A DNA stretch of 64,000 nt, taken from Pseudomonas kermanshahensis (lineage in GTDB: Bacteria > Pseudomonadota > Gammaproteobacteria > Pseudomonadales > Pseudomonadaceae). Positions 25,743 through 34,580 of this stretch are shown piece by piece; the first letter of the stretch is position 1; each line of letters opens with the position of its first letter. The notes under the pieces were generated by a model. That model did not search any database. It worked only from the letters and a program-made list of their open reading frames with translations, and was not told where the DNA came from. Made by a program: the position numbers and the translations under genes. The stretch lies in contig NZ_JABWRY020000001.1 in assembly GCF_014269205.2 (NCBI RefSeq), forward strand, positions 2,232,001-2,296,000, in the 5' to 3' direction.

Positions 25743-27827
25743 TCAAGCCCCGCGTGTCACCCGGTACGTGGCCGAAGGTTCCAGGCAGGCCTGCCAGCCT
25801 GGCGGCACGACGATGTTGGTGGTGTCCTCCTCGATCACACAGGGGCCTTGCACCGTTTGCCCGGGCAGCAGGTGGTTACCGTTGAACACCGGGGTGTGCT
25901 GCCACTCGCCGTCGGCACTGAACAGCATCGGGCGCTCGCCCACCGGGACTGCAGCAGGTGGCTGGGTCGGCCCCTGCAGTTCTGGCTGCGGTGGGCGCGG
26001 CAGGTGACCGATCACCGAGCACTCCAGGTTGACCAGTTCTACTGGGCTGTCGGGTTCGCTGTACGAGTACAGCGTCTGGTGGCGAGCGTGGAAGGACTCG
26101 ATCAACGCTGCCAGCCCGTCACTGTCCAGGCTGTGGCGCTCCAGTTCCACGCTGCACTCATGGATCTGCCCGCTGTAGCGCATTTCCAGGGTGTAGTGGC
26201 AGCTGCTGGCCTGGTCGCCGAAGCCGTCTTCGCGTAGGTTCGCCAAGCCTTGCTGGCGCAGTTCGGCCAGGGCCTGGTTGAGCTGCGCGAGGTCGGCGTG
26301 TTCGGCGTCCAGGCGCATCGACAGGCTGGTGAGCTGGTCGTAGCGCACATCCGAAAGGATCTGGCCGAAGGCGCACAAGCCAGAGGCCACCTTGGGGATC
26401 AACACGGTGTGCATGCCAATTTCTTCGGCCAGGCGCACCACGTGCATGCCCGCTGCGCCACCCGCGCCGATCAGGGCGAAGTCGCGCGGGTCGTGGCCGC
26501 GTTCGATGGAGACACGGCGGATGCCGTTGACCATGTTCAGGTTGACCAGGGTGGTAATGCCAAACGCGGCGCGCTCAACACTGATGCCCAGCGGTTCGGC
26601 GATCTTGCTGCGGATGGCCTCCAGCGCAGCCTGGCGATTGAGCGTAATACTGCCGCCCAGCACCGCACGGTCTGGCAGGTAGCCCAGGGCCAGGTTGGCG
26701 TCGGTTACGGTGGGTTCACTGCCGCCTTTGCCGTAGCACACCGGGCCAGGCTTGGCGCCCGCACTACGGGGCCCCACCTGCAGCATGCCGAACTCGTCGA
26801 GGTGCGCGATGGAGCCACCGCCGGCACCCAGTGTCTCCACCTGGATCATCGGCACGCCGATGCGCTGGCGCAGGAAGTCCACATCCTTGCTGAAGTTGGT
26901 GCGCCCGGCATTGGTCAGGGTGATGTCGAACGAGGTGCCTCCCATGTCCACGGTGATGACGTTGTCGATGCCAAACGGGCGGGCGACCGAAAGCCCCGCC
27001 TGGGGCGCCGAAGCCGGGCCGGAGTTGATGGCATTGACCGCGCGCTCACGCATCAGGTGGCCGGGCGCCAGGCCACCGTTGGACTGGAAGTAGCGCACCG
27101 GTTGCTGGGCGCCCAACTCCTCGAACAGGCTGTCGATACGCGCCACGTAGCGCGCCATCACCGGGCTCAGGTAGGCGTTGACCACGGTGGTGGAGGTGCG
27201 GGTGTATTCGCGGATTTGCGGGAACACTTCAACGCCTGTGCAAACGAACACCCCGGGCAGCGCTGCCCTGACCAGCTCGGCGGCACGCTGCTCATGGCTG
27301 GGGTTGCGCACCGACCAGAGGAAGGAAATGGCCACCGCTTCCACGCCTTCGGCACGGAAGTAGTCGATGGCCTCGTGCACCGCGTGCTCGTCCAGCGGGC
27401 TGTGCTCGCGGCCATCGCCGAGGATGCGGCCGCGGATCGGGCGCCGCAGGTGACGCGGGGCGAGCATGTGCGCGGGCGGGTAGTGGGCGTCATAGCGGTG
27501 GCCCTCTTCCTTGTGGCCCAGGCGGATTTCCAGGCTGTCCTCGTGGCCCTCGGTGCACAGCAGGCCGACCTTGACCCCGGTGCGTTCGATCAGGGCGTTG
27601 AGGGCGACCGTGGTGCCGTTGATGCACAGGTCGCAGTTGGCGATGATCTCGGCCGGCGTGCGGCCGGTGGCGTCGGCGATTTGCGCCAGGCCCGCGCGGA
27701 TGGCCAGGGTGCCGTCCTGCGGCGTGGAAGGGGCTTTGAACAGCTGCACGCCGCCATCGCGGTCAGCCAGGATGAAATCGGTGAAGGTGCCGCCGGCGTC
27801 GATGCCCAGGCGATATTGATTGCGCAT
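25743..27827 (-). CDS. hyuA: Hydantoinase/oxoprolinase family protein, subunit A
   Basis: HyuA-type subunits bind ATP and, with HyuB, hydrolyse cyclic amides such as N-methylhydantoin or 5-oxoproline. The 694-aa protein starts at MRNQYRLGIDAGGTFTDFILAD, the phosphate-binding loop of the ASKHA fold. It also has VITVDMGGTSFDITL and LGAGGGSIAHLDEFGMLQVGPRSAGAKPGPVCYG. A GGAGA site lies just before ATG 27827; the frame extends upstream without family similarity. It is 13 bases after hyuB. The true substrate (hydantoin, oxoproline or creatinine-derived) cannot be decided here. Confidence 0.9.
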   Translation of the reverse strand: MRNQYRLGIDAGGTFTDFILADRDGGVQLFKAPSTPQDGTLAIRAGLAQIADATGRTPAEIIANCDLCINGTTVALNALIERTGVKVGLLCTEGHEDSLEIRLGHKEEGHRYDAHYPPAHMLAPRHLRRPIRGRILGDGREHSPLDEHAVHEAIDYFRAEGVEAVAISFLWSVRNPSHEQRAAELVRAALPGVFVCTGVEVFPQIREYTRTSTTVVNAYLSPVMARYVARIDSLFEELGAQQPVRYFQSNGGLAPGHLMRERAVNAINSGPASAPQAGLSVARPFGIDNVITVDMGGTSFDITLTNAGRTNFSKDVDFLRQRIGVPMIQVETLGAGGGSIAHLDEFGMLQVGPRSAGAKPGPVCYGKGGSEPTVTDANLALGYLPDRAVLGGSITLNRQAALEAIRSKIAEPLGISVERAAFGITTLVNLNMVNGIRRVSIERGHDPRDFALIGAGGAAGMHVVRLAEEIGMHTVLIPKVASGLCAFGQILSDVRYDQLTSLSMRLDAEHADLAQLNQALAELRQQGLANLREDGFGDQASSCHYTLEMRYSGQIHECSVELERHSLDSDGLAALIESFHARHQTLYSYSEPDSPVELVNLECSVIGHLPRPPQPELQGPTQPPAAVPVGERPMLFSADGEWQHTPVFNGNHLLPGQTVQGPCVIEEDTTNIVVPPGWQACLEPSATYRVTRGA

Positions 27828-27840
27828 GATGGGTCTCCGG

Positions 27841-29586
27841 TCAGTGCAGGTCGCGGGCAAGGCGGGTGGCGGTTTCGTCGAGGTGGCCGCCAGCATCGAC
27901 AACCACGCCGTATTCCAGCGCGGCGCCCTGGGGCGAGACCAGTCCGTTGCGCAGGTCTTGCAGCACGGCGGCTACCGGGCGGCGCAGGGGGTCGCCATAC
28001 CCGCCGCCCCCTGGGTTGATGTTGATGATCCGCTCGCCGGGCTGGAGGGTGAGCATGGGGTTCTGGGTGTAGTGGTCTTCCGAGCCATCGGCATGACGGT
28101 GGATCAGGCGGCCGAGTTTGGGCTCCAGCAGGGCATTGCGGGCCCCGGCGGCGCCGGCGGTGGGCAGTTGGCGGCCCTCGCCGAAGCCGACCACGGTCAT
28201 CGCGTGTTGCAGGGGCTCGATCTCCAAGCGGGTGCCGGAGCCGCCGCGAAATTCACCGGCGCCGCCACTGTCGGCCATCAGGCTGTAGCGGTGGATGAGT
28301 ATCGGGTAGGCGTGCTCCAGCAGCTCGATGTCACCGCTCATCAAGGCACCGAAGCAGCACAGCGGCCCACAGGCATGCCAGCCATCCATGACTTTGTTGG
28401 CCCCCGCGCCGGCAATGATCGAGGCCAGGACCATGGTCACGTACTCGCTGTTGCCGTTGCGTGGGTCGTGGCCGGCGATGTTGATACCGCTGGTATGCCC
28501 CCAGGAGGCCGTGACCCGCTGCGGCGAGGCTTGCTCCAGTGCCGTGCGCACGGCATCGGCCAAGGTTTCCATCGGAGTCGTGGTGCAGTTGACGTGGGGG
28601 GCTGGCTCCTGGGCGTTGCACAGCGTGCCCTTGGTGCCGACATCGACCGTGACGCAGCGATACAGGCCTTCGTTGTAGGGCGGTGCGACCTGAGCGAACA
28701 TCATCAGGCCAAGGTACACACCCGACACCGAATTGCCCTCGTAGGAGTTGATGAAGTAGGGCACCTGCGGCGGGCTTTCGATACGCACATGGGCTTGCTC
28801 GCCGCGTATCTCGACATGCGCGGTGATGGCCAGTTCGCCCAGGCCGTGGCCGGCGTCTTCGAGCACGGCGGTGCCGCGGTAGTGGCCGTCCGGCACGTCA
28901 CGCAGCAAGGCGCGCATGTGGCGGTCGGCCATGTTCTTCAGTTCGGCGATGCAGGCACGCACCTGCTCCACGCCGTACTTGTCGAGCAGGTCGAGCAGGT
29001 GCCGCTCACCGACTTTGCAGGCGCCGTACTGGGCGTTGAGGTCGCCCTCCTGATAGGGGCGGGCGCGCATGTTGGTGAGCATGAAGTTGATCACGTCTTC
29101 GCGGCGCTTGCCCTTTTCCCACAGCTTCACGGGCGGGATGCGCAGGCCTTCGGCGTAGATTTCCTTGGCGTCCGGGTTGTAGCCGGCCGGTACCGGGCCG
29201 CCGATGTCGGTGAGGTGGCCTTTGCATACAGTCCAGAACACCAGTTCGCCCTGGTAGTACACCGGCTTGTACATGCAGCAGTCGAGGATATGGCTGCCCT
29301 TGTACGCCGGGTCGTTGTGGTAGATCACGTCACCTTCGGCGATATCGTCACCGAAAAACTCGGCCACACACTTCATGGCGGGGATCAGTGAACCCAGGTG
29401 GATGGGGATGTCCTGGCCTTGCAGGATCATTTCGGGGAGGTGGTCGAACAACGAGTTCGAGTAATCATGGGCCAGGTTGAACACACTGGAGCGGCCGGTC
29501 TTTTCCAACGTCAAGGTCATTTCGCGCTGCGCTGTTTCCAGCGCACCCCGGACCACCGCAAGGGTGATCGGATCTACTGTTTTCAT
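27841..29586 (-). CDS. hyuB: Hydantoinase/oxoprolinase family protein, subunit B
   Basis: The 581-aa partner of HyuA is the first gene of the unit. It starts MKTVDPITLAVVRGALETAQREM and has the family motifs SSVFNLAHDYSNSLFDHLPEM, DVIYHNDPAYKGSHILD, NEGLYRCVTV and PILIHRYSLMADSGGAGEFRGGSG. Its C-terminal glycine run is INPGGGGYGDP. With HyuA it forms an ATP-dependent hydrolase of the N-methylhydantoinase/acetophenone carboxylase-like group. Together with pxpABC at 44.5 kb it may give the organism a second route for cyclic amides. Confidence 0.9.
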   Translation of the reverse strand: MKTVDPITLAVVRGALETAQREMTLTLEKTGRSSVFNLAHDYSNSLFDHLPEMILQGQDIPIHLGSLIPAMKCVAEFFGDDIAEGDVIYHNDPAYKGSHILDCCMYKPVYYQGELVFWTVCKGHLTDIGGPVPAGYNPDAKEIYAEGLRIPPVKLWEKGKRREDVINFMLTNMRARPYQEGDLNAQYGACKVGERHLLDLLDKYGVEQVRACIAELKNMADRHMRALLRDVPDGHYRGTAVLEDAGHGLGELAITAHVEIRGEQAHVRIESPPQVPYFINSYEGNSVSGVYLGLMMFAQVAPPYNEGLYRCVTVDVGTKGTLCNAQEPAPHVNCTTTPMETLADAVRTALEQASPQRVTASWGHTSGINIAGHDPRNGNSEYVTMVLASIIAGAGANKVMDGWHACGPLCCFGALMSGDIELLEHAYPILIHRYSLMADSGGAGEFRGGSGTRLEIEPLQHAMTVVGFGEGRQLPTAGAAGARNALLEPKLGRLIHRHADGSEDHYTQNPMLTLQPGERIININPGGGGYGDPLRRPVAAVLQDLRNGLVSPQGAALEYGVVVDAGGHLDETATRLARDLH

Positions 29587-29892
29587 AGGTCACCAACGTT
29601 TGTTCTTGTGCTTTTGGGTGCGTGCCGCATTGATCGGCGCGTGGTGACAGGCTACGGGGCGAGCGGGGTGGCTGACTTGTCGGTGGGTGTACTGCTTGTT
29701 GCGCTTGGGTGCACTGTTTGGGCGGCTTTAGCCCATCATCCTGTGGGAGCAACTGTCTTGCGCCATTTCTAAAAATTGACGTGGGAGCGGGCTTGCCCCG
29801 CGAACACCGGCGAAGCCGGTGCCATGCACCGCGTAGCCCCATTCGCGGGGCAAGCCCGCTCCCACAATGTTCACTGTTGTCTGGTCGATTTC
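29587..29892. other. Intergenic region with hyuB promoter and REP cluster
   Basis: These 306 bases lie between a LysR gene and hyuB, both on the minus strand. The part next to hyuB should hold its promoter; I see no clear box. The rest is REP-related DNA: a degenerate unit near 29741-29764 and the perfect inverted pair at 29781-29865. No gene is supported. Confidence 0.6.
29781..29865. repeat. REP doublet (perfect inverted pair)
   Basis: GTGGGAGCGGGCTTGCCCCG at 29781 onward has an exact reverse complement ending at 29865 (23-bp arms). An ACCGGCGAAGCCGGT hairpin lies between. This is the standard P. putida-type REP pair in an intergenic site. Confidence 0.95.
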
Positions 29893-30747
29893 CTATACGC
29901 CCAGCAACCGCTGCACCAGCCATTGTCCGGCTGGGCCGAGGGCTCGGCGGCGGGACCAGGCGATGTCCATGTCGACGCGGCGCGGATAACCGGCCACCTG
30001 CAATTCCACCAAGCCGCTGCCAAAGCGCGTGACCAGGGCCTTGGGCAGTTCTGCCCAGCCAAAGCCACGGGCGGCGAACTCCAGCAAGGTCAGGTAGTCC
30101 GGCGCCGACCAGGCCTGGCCGCGGTCGTGGTGCAGGCTGGGGGCGTAGGTCTTGATGTACAGCTGGCGTACGGTCTCCAAGTGCTGGCGCTGCACCGTGC
30201 TCAGCGCCGCCAGCGGGTGCTCGGCGCTCACGTACACACAAAACTCCGCCTGCTCAGGCAGGCGCGCCACGGCGACATCGGCGGGGTATTGGCGCTGCGC
30301 GGCAAGAATGCCGATCTGGGCCATGTCCTGCTGCACCAACTCGATCACGTCAGCGTCTTCCGAGGGCCCACAGCGCAGCTCGGTATGCGGGTAGCTGTGT
30401 GCGAAGCCGGCCATGACCGCGCTTTGGAAGGTGACGCTGTAGCTGTCCGACATCACCACCGAGACCAACGCTTCAACGTGCTCAGCCAGCCTCAGTGACA
30501 GGGCGTCGAGCCCGGCACTGGCGTCGAGGATCGCTTCGACATGGGGCAATACCTGGCGCCCGGCAGCATTGAGCGTAGGGTGGCGCCCGCCGCGGTCGAA
30601 CAGGGGGCAGCCGATATCCGCCTCGAAATTGGCTATCGCAATGCTCACGGTGGACTGGCTTTTCTTCAGTTTGCGGGCCGCCGCAGAGAACGAGCCCAGC
30701 GCGGCGGCTTCGACAAAGGCAAGCAAAGCTTCAGGTGAGTAGCGCAT
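29893..30747 (-). CDS. LysR-family transcriptional regulator
   Basis: The 284-aa protein has an N-terminal HTH (MRYSPEALLAFVEAAALGSFSAAARKLKKSQSTVSIAIANFE) and an effector-binding domain. It is divergent from the PACE-type efflux gene across 78 bases, the usual arrangement of a LysR activator with its efflux target. The inducer is unknown. Confidence 0.87.
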   Translation of the reverse strand: MRYSPEALLAFVEAAALGSFSAAARKLKKSQSTVSIAIANFEADIGCPLFDRGGRHPTLNAAGRQVLPHVEAILDASAGLDALSLRLAEHVEALVSVVMSDSYSVTFQSAVMAGFAHSYPHTELRCGPSEDADVIELVQQDMAQIGILAAQRQYPADVAVARLPEQAEFCVYVSAEHPLAALSTVQRQHLETVRQLYIKTYAPSLHHDRGQAWSAPDYLTLLEFAARGFGWAELPKALVTRFGSGLVELQVAGYPRRVDMDIAWSRRRALGPAGQWLVQRLLGV

Positions 30748-30825
30748 AGGTATTGATAAAACCGATAGGAGCTATATCGCGAGTATCTGTTCCATCAAAG
30801 AAAATAGGAAGCACGTCTCAAGCAA

Positions 30826-31272
30826 ATGATGGAATTCAAGATGAAAAAGGTCTCTTTCACCGAACGCATGGTCCATGCCGTAGGTTATGAAGTATTCGCT
30901 GTGCTGTTGTGCGCACCGCTGTTGTCCTGGGTGCTGGGCAAGTCGTTGGCAACGGCCGGGGGGCTGGCGGTGACCCTGTCAGTGATCGCCATGGCCTGGA
31001 ACGTGGCCTATAACGCACTGATCGACCGCGTCGTGCAGACCGAACGGGTTGCCTGGAAGCCTTGGGCGCGTGTCGCCCATGGCCTGGGCTTCGAGGCAGG
31101 CCTGGTGGTGTGGTGCCTGCCCGTGGCGGCCTGGATGCTGGATATTTCGCTGCTTCAGGCGTTCATGGTCGAGTTGGGCTTCTTCGTGATCATCCTGCCC
31201 TACACCGTGGTGTACAACTGGGCGTTCGACAAAGCCCGGCACTATGTGGTCCAGCGCCAGGCCGCCGCCTGA
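30826..31272 (+). CDS. PACE-family efflux transporter (AceI-like)
   Basis: PACE proteins are small proton-driven exporters of biocides and polyamines. The 148-aa protein has four hydrophobic segments in two BTP repeats (FTERMVHAVGYEVFAVLLCAPLLSWVLG and RVAHGLGFEAGLVVWCLPVAAWML). It carries the motif set E-x-x-x-H near the start (TERMVHA), WNVAYNALID and YTVVYNWAFDK. The start may be ATG 30826 or ATG 30841. A divergent LysR gene is the likely regulator. Confidence 0.88.
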   Translation: MMEFKMKKVSFTERMVHAVGYEVFAVLLCAPLLSWVLGKSLATAGGLAVTLSVIAMAWNVAYNALIDRVVQTERVAWKPWARVAHGLGFEAGLVVWCLPVAAWMLDISLLQAFMVELGFFVIILPYTVVYNWAFDKARHYVVQRQAAA

Positions 31273-31276
31273 CGGC

Positions 31277-31975
31277 CTACTCCCCGCGCCCGATGCCCTC
31301 GGCATGCATGATTTGCGCGATGATTGGCACGGGGGTCATCAGGTGCGAGTGCATCATGGCGCTGGCGCGCTTGGCGTCGCGGGCCAGAATCGCCTCCACC
31401 AACGCCGCGTGCTCCTGGCGCTTGAGTTCAAGGGCCTGCTCGGAAAACACCGTCTGCGTCAGCCACAGATGCCGATAACGCTCGGCCTGGTCGAACAGGT
31501 AGGTGCGTGCCTGCAGTAAGTGCTTGGAGCCGCAGCCGGAGGCGATGGCGGTGTGAAACGCCTTGTGCCGCTCGTCCCAGACGTCCAGGCGCTGCTCGCG
31601 GGTTTTCACTTCCACCACTTTGGCCAAGGTATGCGAACAGGCCAGCACCGAGGCCTCCCAGGCGTCGTCGCCGCGTTCGATGGCCAGGCTGATGATCATG
31701 GCTTCCAGGTTGGCGCGGGCATCGTAGATGTCGTTCATCTCCGCCAGTGACATGGGGGCGACACGGTAGCCCTTCTGGCTGATGGCATTCACCAGGTGCT
31801 CGGCCACCAACTGCGAGAGCGCCTCGCGCAGAGGCCCTACACCCAGTTCATAGCGGTCTTTGAGGGTGCTCATCAAGAGCTTTTCCCCCGGCTTGAACAC
31901 GCCACGGATGATGTCTTTCTTGAGCCTCTCATACCCGCTGAATGCTGAATTTTGTCGGGGCGCGAGCGCTTCCAA
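31277..31975 (-). CDS. csiR: GntR-family regulator of glutarate catabolism (CsiR type)
   Basis: The protein has an N-terminal GntR winged helix ([48 protein letters not shown]) and a C-terminal FCD all-helical ligand domain. CsiR represses the glaH operon and responds to glutarate in related bacteria, and here the gene is divergent from glaH. The best start appears to be TTG 31975, with GAGGA eight bases upstream, giving 232 aa; an ATG at 32035 is also open. Its probable operator is the inverted repeat at 32068-32083. It converges with the PACE gene, leaving 4 bases. Confidence 0.85.
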   Translation of the reverse strand: MEALAPRQNSAFSGYERLKKDIIRGVFKPGEKLLMSTLKDRYELGVGPLREALSQLVAEHLVNAISQKGYRVAPMSLAEMNDIYDARANLEAMIISLAIERGDDAWEASVLACSHTLAKVVEVKTREQRLDVWDERHKAFHTAIASGCGSKHLLQARTYLFDQAERYRHLWLTQTVFSEQALELKRQEHAALVEAILARDAKRASAMMHSHLMTPVPIIAQIMHAEGIGRGE

Positions 31976-32067
31976 GGTCCTGTTCCTCAAAACGTTTTGC
32001 CGATCATACCGAAACCACTGGCGGACGAAAAACAATGGACATACTCGCTCTTTATCTTCGTTTTATA

Positions 32068-32083
32068 AAAATGTAGACATTTT
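32068..32083. promoter_or_regulatory. Probable CsiR operator
   Basis: AAAATGT-AG-ACATTTT is a perfect 7-bp inverted repeat with a 2-base centre. It lies between csiR and glaH, just upstream of a sigma-54-like promoter. Size and symmetry suit a GntR/FCD dimer. Assignment to CsiR is inferred from position. Confidence 0.6.
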
Positions 32084-32090
32084 CGTTGAG

Positions 32091-32105
32091 TGGCGATATT
32101 TTTGC
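32091..32105 (+). promoter_or_regulatory. Sigma-54-type -24/-12 promoter of glaH
   Basis: TGGCGATATTTTTGC keeps the invariant GG-N10-GC spacing of sigma-54 promoters (consensus TGGCAC-N5-TTGC; here TGGCGA-N5-TTGC). It lies 66 bases before the glaH start. A partial cAMP-receptor-like site (CTGATCCAGATCACA, near 32116-32130) lies downstream of it and is weaker. Confidence 0.5.
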
Positions 32106-32171
32106 TTCGCCTGCACTGATCCAGATCACACACTGGGCGGCGCCACTCACTTTTTCTGCCAGGACCTAGCC

Positions 32172-33149
32172 ATGAACGCTTTTACGCAGATCGACGAACT
32201 TGTCATGCCGTTGCCACTCGAACCGCGGGGTTACACCATCGCCCCTTCGAAGCAGTCGCCGCGTCTGCTTGAACTGACCTTTGCCCGCGAGACCGTGGAG
32301 GCGTTCGTCAAGGCCGTGGCCGAGTGGCCGGTGCAGGCGTTGGAGTACAAGTCGTTCCTGCGTTTCCGGGTGGGCGAAATCCTTGATGATCTGTGCGAAG
32401 GCACGCTGCGCCCGGTATTGCTCAACACCATCCTCGACCGCGCCAGCGGCGGCATGCTGATCACCCCGGTCGGGCTGGATGACGTGAGCCAGGCCGAGGA
32501 CATGGTCAAGTTCACCACCGCCTGCGCCCACCTGATCGGTCGCTCCAACTACGACGCCATGAGCGGCCAGTACTACGCCCGCTTCGTGGTCGTGAACAGC
32601 GACAACTCCGACAGCTACCTGCGCCAGCCACACCGCGTCATGGAGCTGCACAACGACGGCACCTTCGTGAACCAGATCACCGACTATGTGCTGATGCTGA
32701 AGATCGACGAAAAGAACATGGAAGGCGGCAATTCGCTGCTGCTGCACCTGGACGACTGGGAGGACTGCGACGCGTTCTTCCGCCACCCGATGGCGCGCCG
32801 TGAGATGCGCTGGACCGCGCCACCGAGCAAGAAAGTGGCCGAGGACGTGTTCCATTCGGTGTTCGATACCGATACCGAAGGCCGGCCGACCATGCGCTAC
32901 ATCGACCAGTTCGTGCAGCCGGAAAACTTCGAGGAAGGTATCTGGCTGAACGCCTTGTCCGAATCGCTGGAGGGCAGCGACAAGAAACTTTCCGTTCCGG
33001 TGGCAGTGGGCAGCTTCGTCTTGATCAATAATCTGTTCTGGCTCCACGGCCGCGACCGCTTCACCCCGCACGATGGCTTGCGCCGCGAGCTGATGCGCCA
33101 ACGCGGCTATGTCGCCTTCCCCAAGCCGCTGTACCAGCGCGGCCAGTAA
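32172..33149 (+). CDS. glaH: Glutarate 2-hydroxylase (Fe(II)/2-oxoglutarate dioxygenase)
   Basis: GlaH (formerly CsiD) hydroxylates glutarate to L-2-hydroxyglutarate using O2 and 2-oxoglutarate, in lysine catabolism. The 325-aa protein has iron ligands H160 and D162 (ELHNDGTF) and H292 (FWLHGRDRF), the same positions as in the E. coli enzyme. The ATG at 32172 fits that numbering; the open frame upstream is the csiR shadow. It is followed 22 bases later by lhgO and preceded by an operator-like inverted repeat and a sigma-54-like promoter. Confidence 0.96.
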   Translation: MNAFTQIDELVMPLPLEPRGYTIAPSKQSPRLLELTFARETVEAFVKAVAEWPVQALEYKSFLRFRVGEILDDLCEGTLRPVLLNTILDRASGGMLITPVGLDDVSQAEDMVKFTTACAHLIGRSNYDAMSGQYYARFVVVNSDNSDSYLRQPHRVMELHNDGTFVNQITDYVLMLKIDEKNMEGGNSLLLHLDDWEDCDAFFRHPMARREMRWTAPPSKKVAEDVFHSVFDTDTEGRPTMRYIDQFVQPENFEEGIWLNALSESLEGSDKKLSVPVAVGSFVLINNLFWLHGRDRFTPHDGLRRELMRQRGYVAFPKPLYQRGQ

Positions 33150-33171
33150 ACACGGCGCGGGAGGTAACACT

Positions 33172-34422
33172 GTGTACGACTTCATCATCATCGGCGGTGG
33201 CATTGTGGGCATGTCCACTGCCATGCACCTGATCAAGGTGTACCCGGACGCCAAGATTCTCCTGTTGGAGAAAGAGTCCGGCCCGGCCCGCCACCAGACC
33301 GGGCACAACAGCGGCGTGATCCATGCCGGGGTGTACTACACCCCTGGCAGCCTCAAGGCGCGCTTCTGCCTGGAAGGCAACAAGGCGACCAAGGCCTTTT
33401 GCACCGAGCACGGCATCGCCTTCGATGAGTGTGGCAAGCTGCTGGTGGCCACCAACGACCTGGAAATGCAACGCATGAAGGCGTTGTGGGAGCGCACTGC
33501 GGCCAATGGCCTGGAGCGTGAATGGCTGTCTGCTGCCGAGTTGCATGAGCGCGAGCCCAACATCGTCGGCCTGGGCGGGATCTTTGTCCCCTCCAGCGGC
33601 ATCGTCAATTACGCCGAGGTCACGGCGGCCATGGGCCGTCAGTTCCAGCGTGCCGGTGGCGAGATCCGCTACAGCGCCGAGGTGATTGGCCTGGAAGAGC
33701 GCGCCAGTGAGGTGATCGTGCGTACCCGCAGCGATGAGTTCCACAGCCGCTTCCTGGTCACCTGCTCGGGGCTGATGGCCGACCGCGTGGTGAGCATGCT
33801 GGGCATCCAGACCAATTTCGTGATTTGCCCGTTCCGCGGCGAGTACTACTTGCTGCCCAAGCAGCACAACCAGATCGTCAACCACCTGATCTACCCGATT
33901 CCGGACCCGTCCATGCCGTTTCTGGGTGTGCACCTGACGCGGATGATCGACGGTACCGTGACCGTCGGGCCAAACGCGGTACTGGCGATGAAGCGCGAAG
34001 GTTATCGCAAGTCCGACGTCAGCCTTGGCGACATGTTCCAGACCCTGACCACACCCGGCATCCTCAAGGTGCTGGCCAAGAACCTGCGGCCGGGCCTGAT
34101 CGAGATGAAAAACTCGCTGTTCAAGGGCGGCTACCTCAAGCAGGTGCAGAAGTACTGCCCGAGCATCACCAAGGACGACCTCACGCCATACCCGGCGGGT
34201 GTGCGGGCACAGGCGGTGTCACGCGATGGCAAGCTCATCGACGACTTCCTCTTCGTCAACTCCGCACGCAGCGTGAACGTGTGCAATGCGCCGTCGCCTG
34301 CCGCCACCTCTGCCATTCCGATCGGCGCCTACATCGTCGAGAAGGTCTGCGAACAAGTCAGCCGCCAAGGGGGCGGCTCGCTCAAGCCTGACTTGGCGGG
34401 CAAGCAGCGCGCTGCGGGCTGA
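33172..34422 (+). CDS. lhgO: L-2-hydroxyglutarate oxidase/dehydrogenase
   Basis: This FAD enzyme oxidises L-2-hydroxyglutarate, made by GlaH, to 2-oxoglutarate and passes electrons to the quinone pool. The 416-aa product starts at GTG 33172 behind GGGAGGT and opens with the FAD motif VYDFIIIGGGIVGMSTAMHL. The sequence RHQTGHNSGVIHAGVYYTPGSLKARFC is diagnostic of the family. With glaH it forms the glutarate-to-2-oxoglutarate route. A terminator hairpin follows. Confidence 0.96.
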   Translation: MYDFIIIGGGIVGMSTAMHLIKVYPDAKILLLEKESGPARHQTGHNSGVIHAGVYYTPGSLKARFCLEGNKATKAFCTEHGIAFDECGKLLVATNDLEMQRMKALWERTAANGLEREWLSAAELHEREPNIVGLGGIFVPSSGIVNYAEVTAAMGRQFQRAGGEIRYSAEVIGLEERASEVIVRTRSDEFHSRFLVTCSGLMADRVVSMLGIQTNFVICPFRGEYYLLPKQHNQIVNHLIYPIPDPSMPFLGVHLTRMIDGTVTVGPNAVLAMKREGYRKSDVSLGDMFQTLTTPGILKVLAKNLRPGLIEMKNSLFKGGYLKQVQKYCPSITKDDLTPYPAGVRAQAVSRDGKLIDDFLFVNSARSVNVCNAPSPAATSAIPIGAYIVEKVCEQVSRQGGGSLKPDLAGKQRAAG

Positions 34423-34465
34423 GGCGGCAGCTAACCCCGGCGGATCTGCGTTTCGTTTTACTCAA

Positions 34466-34509
34466 CCCGTCCTTGCCCTACTCACCATTTAGGGCAGGGC
34501 GGGCTTTTT
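34466..34509 (+). terminator. Rho-independent terminator after lhgO
   Basis: CCCGTCCTTGCCCT at 34466-34479 pairs imperfectly with AGGGCAGGGCGGG at 34491-34503. TTTTT follows at 34505-34509. gabP follows and so may need its own promoter or read-through. Confidence 0.8.
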
Positions 34510-34580
34510 CGCGCCCACGTTCGCTAGACATGCGTGCTGACGGCCTAGCGCGGGCATGACAAGAATAAGAAGGTAAGACC

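Noticed and set aside
26250..29391. Very long plus-strand open frames opposite hyuA and hyuB (589 and 523 aa)
   Set aside because: They are mirror frames of high-GC coding DNA, rich in His, Gly, Val and Ala with no domains. The minus-strand genes are full family members.
32116..32130. cAMP receptor protein site upstream of glaH (CTGATCCAGATCACA)
   Set aside because: Only the right half matches the consensus well, and it lies downstream of the sigma-54-like promoter. Kept as a remark only.
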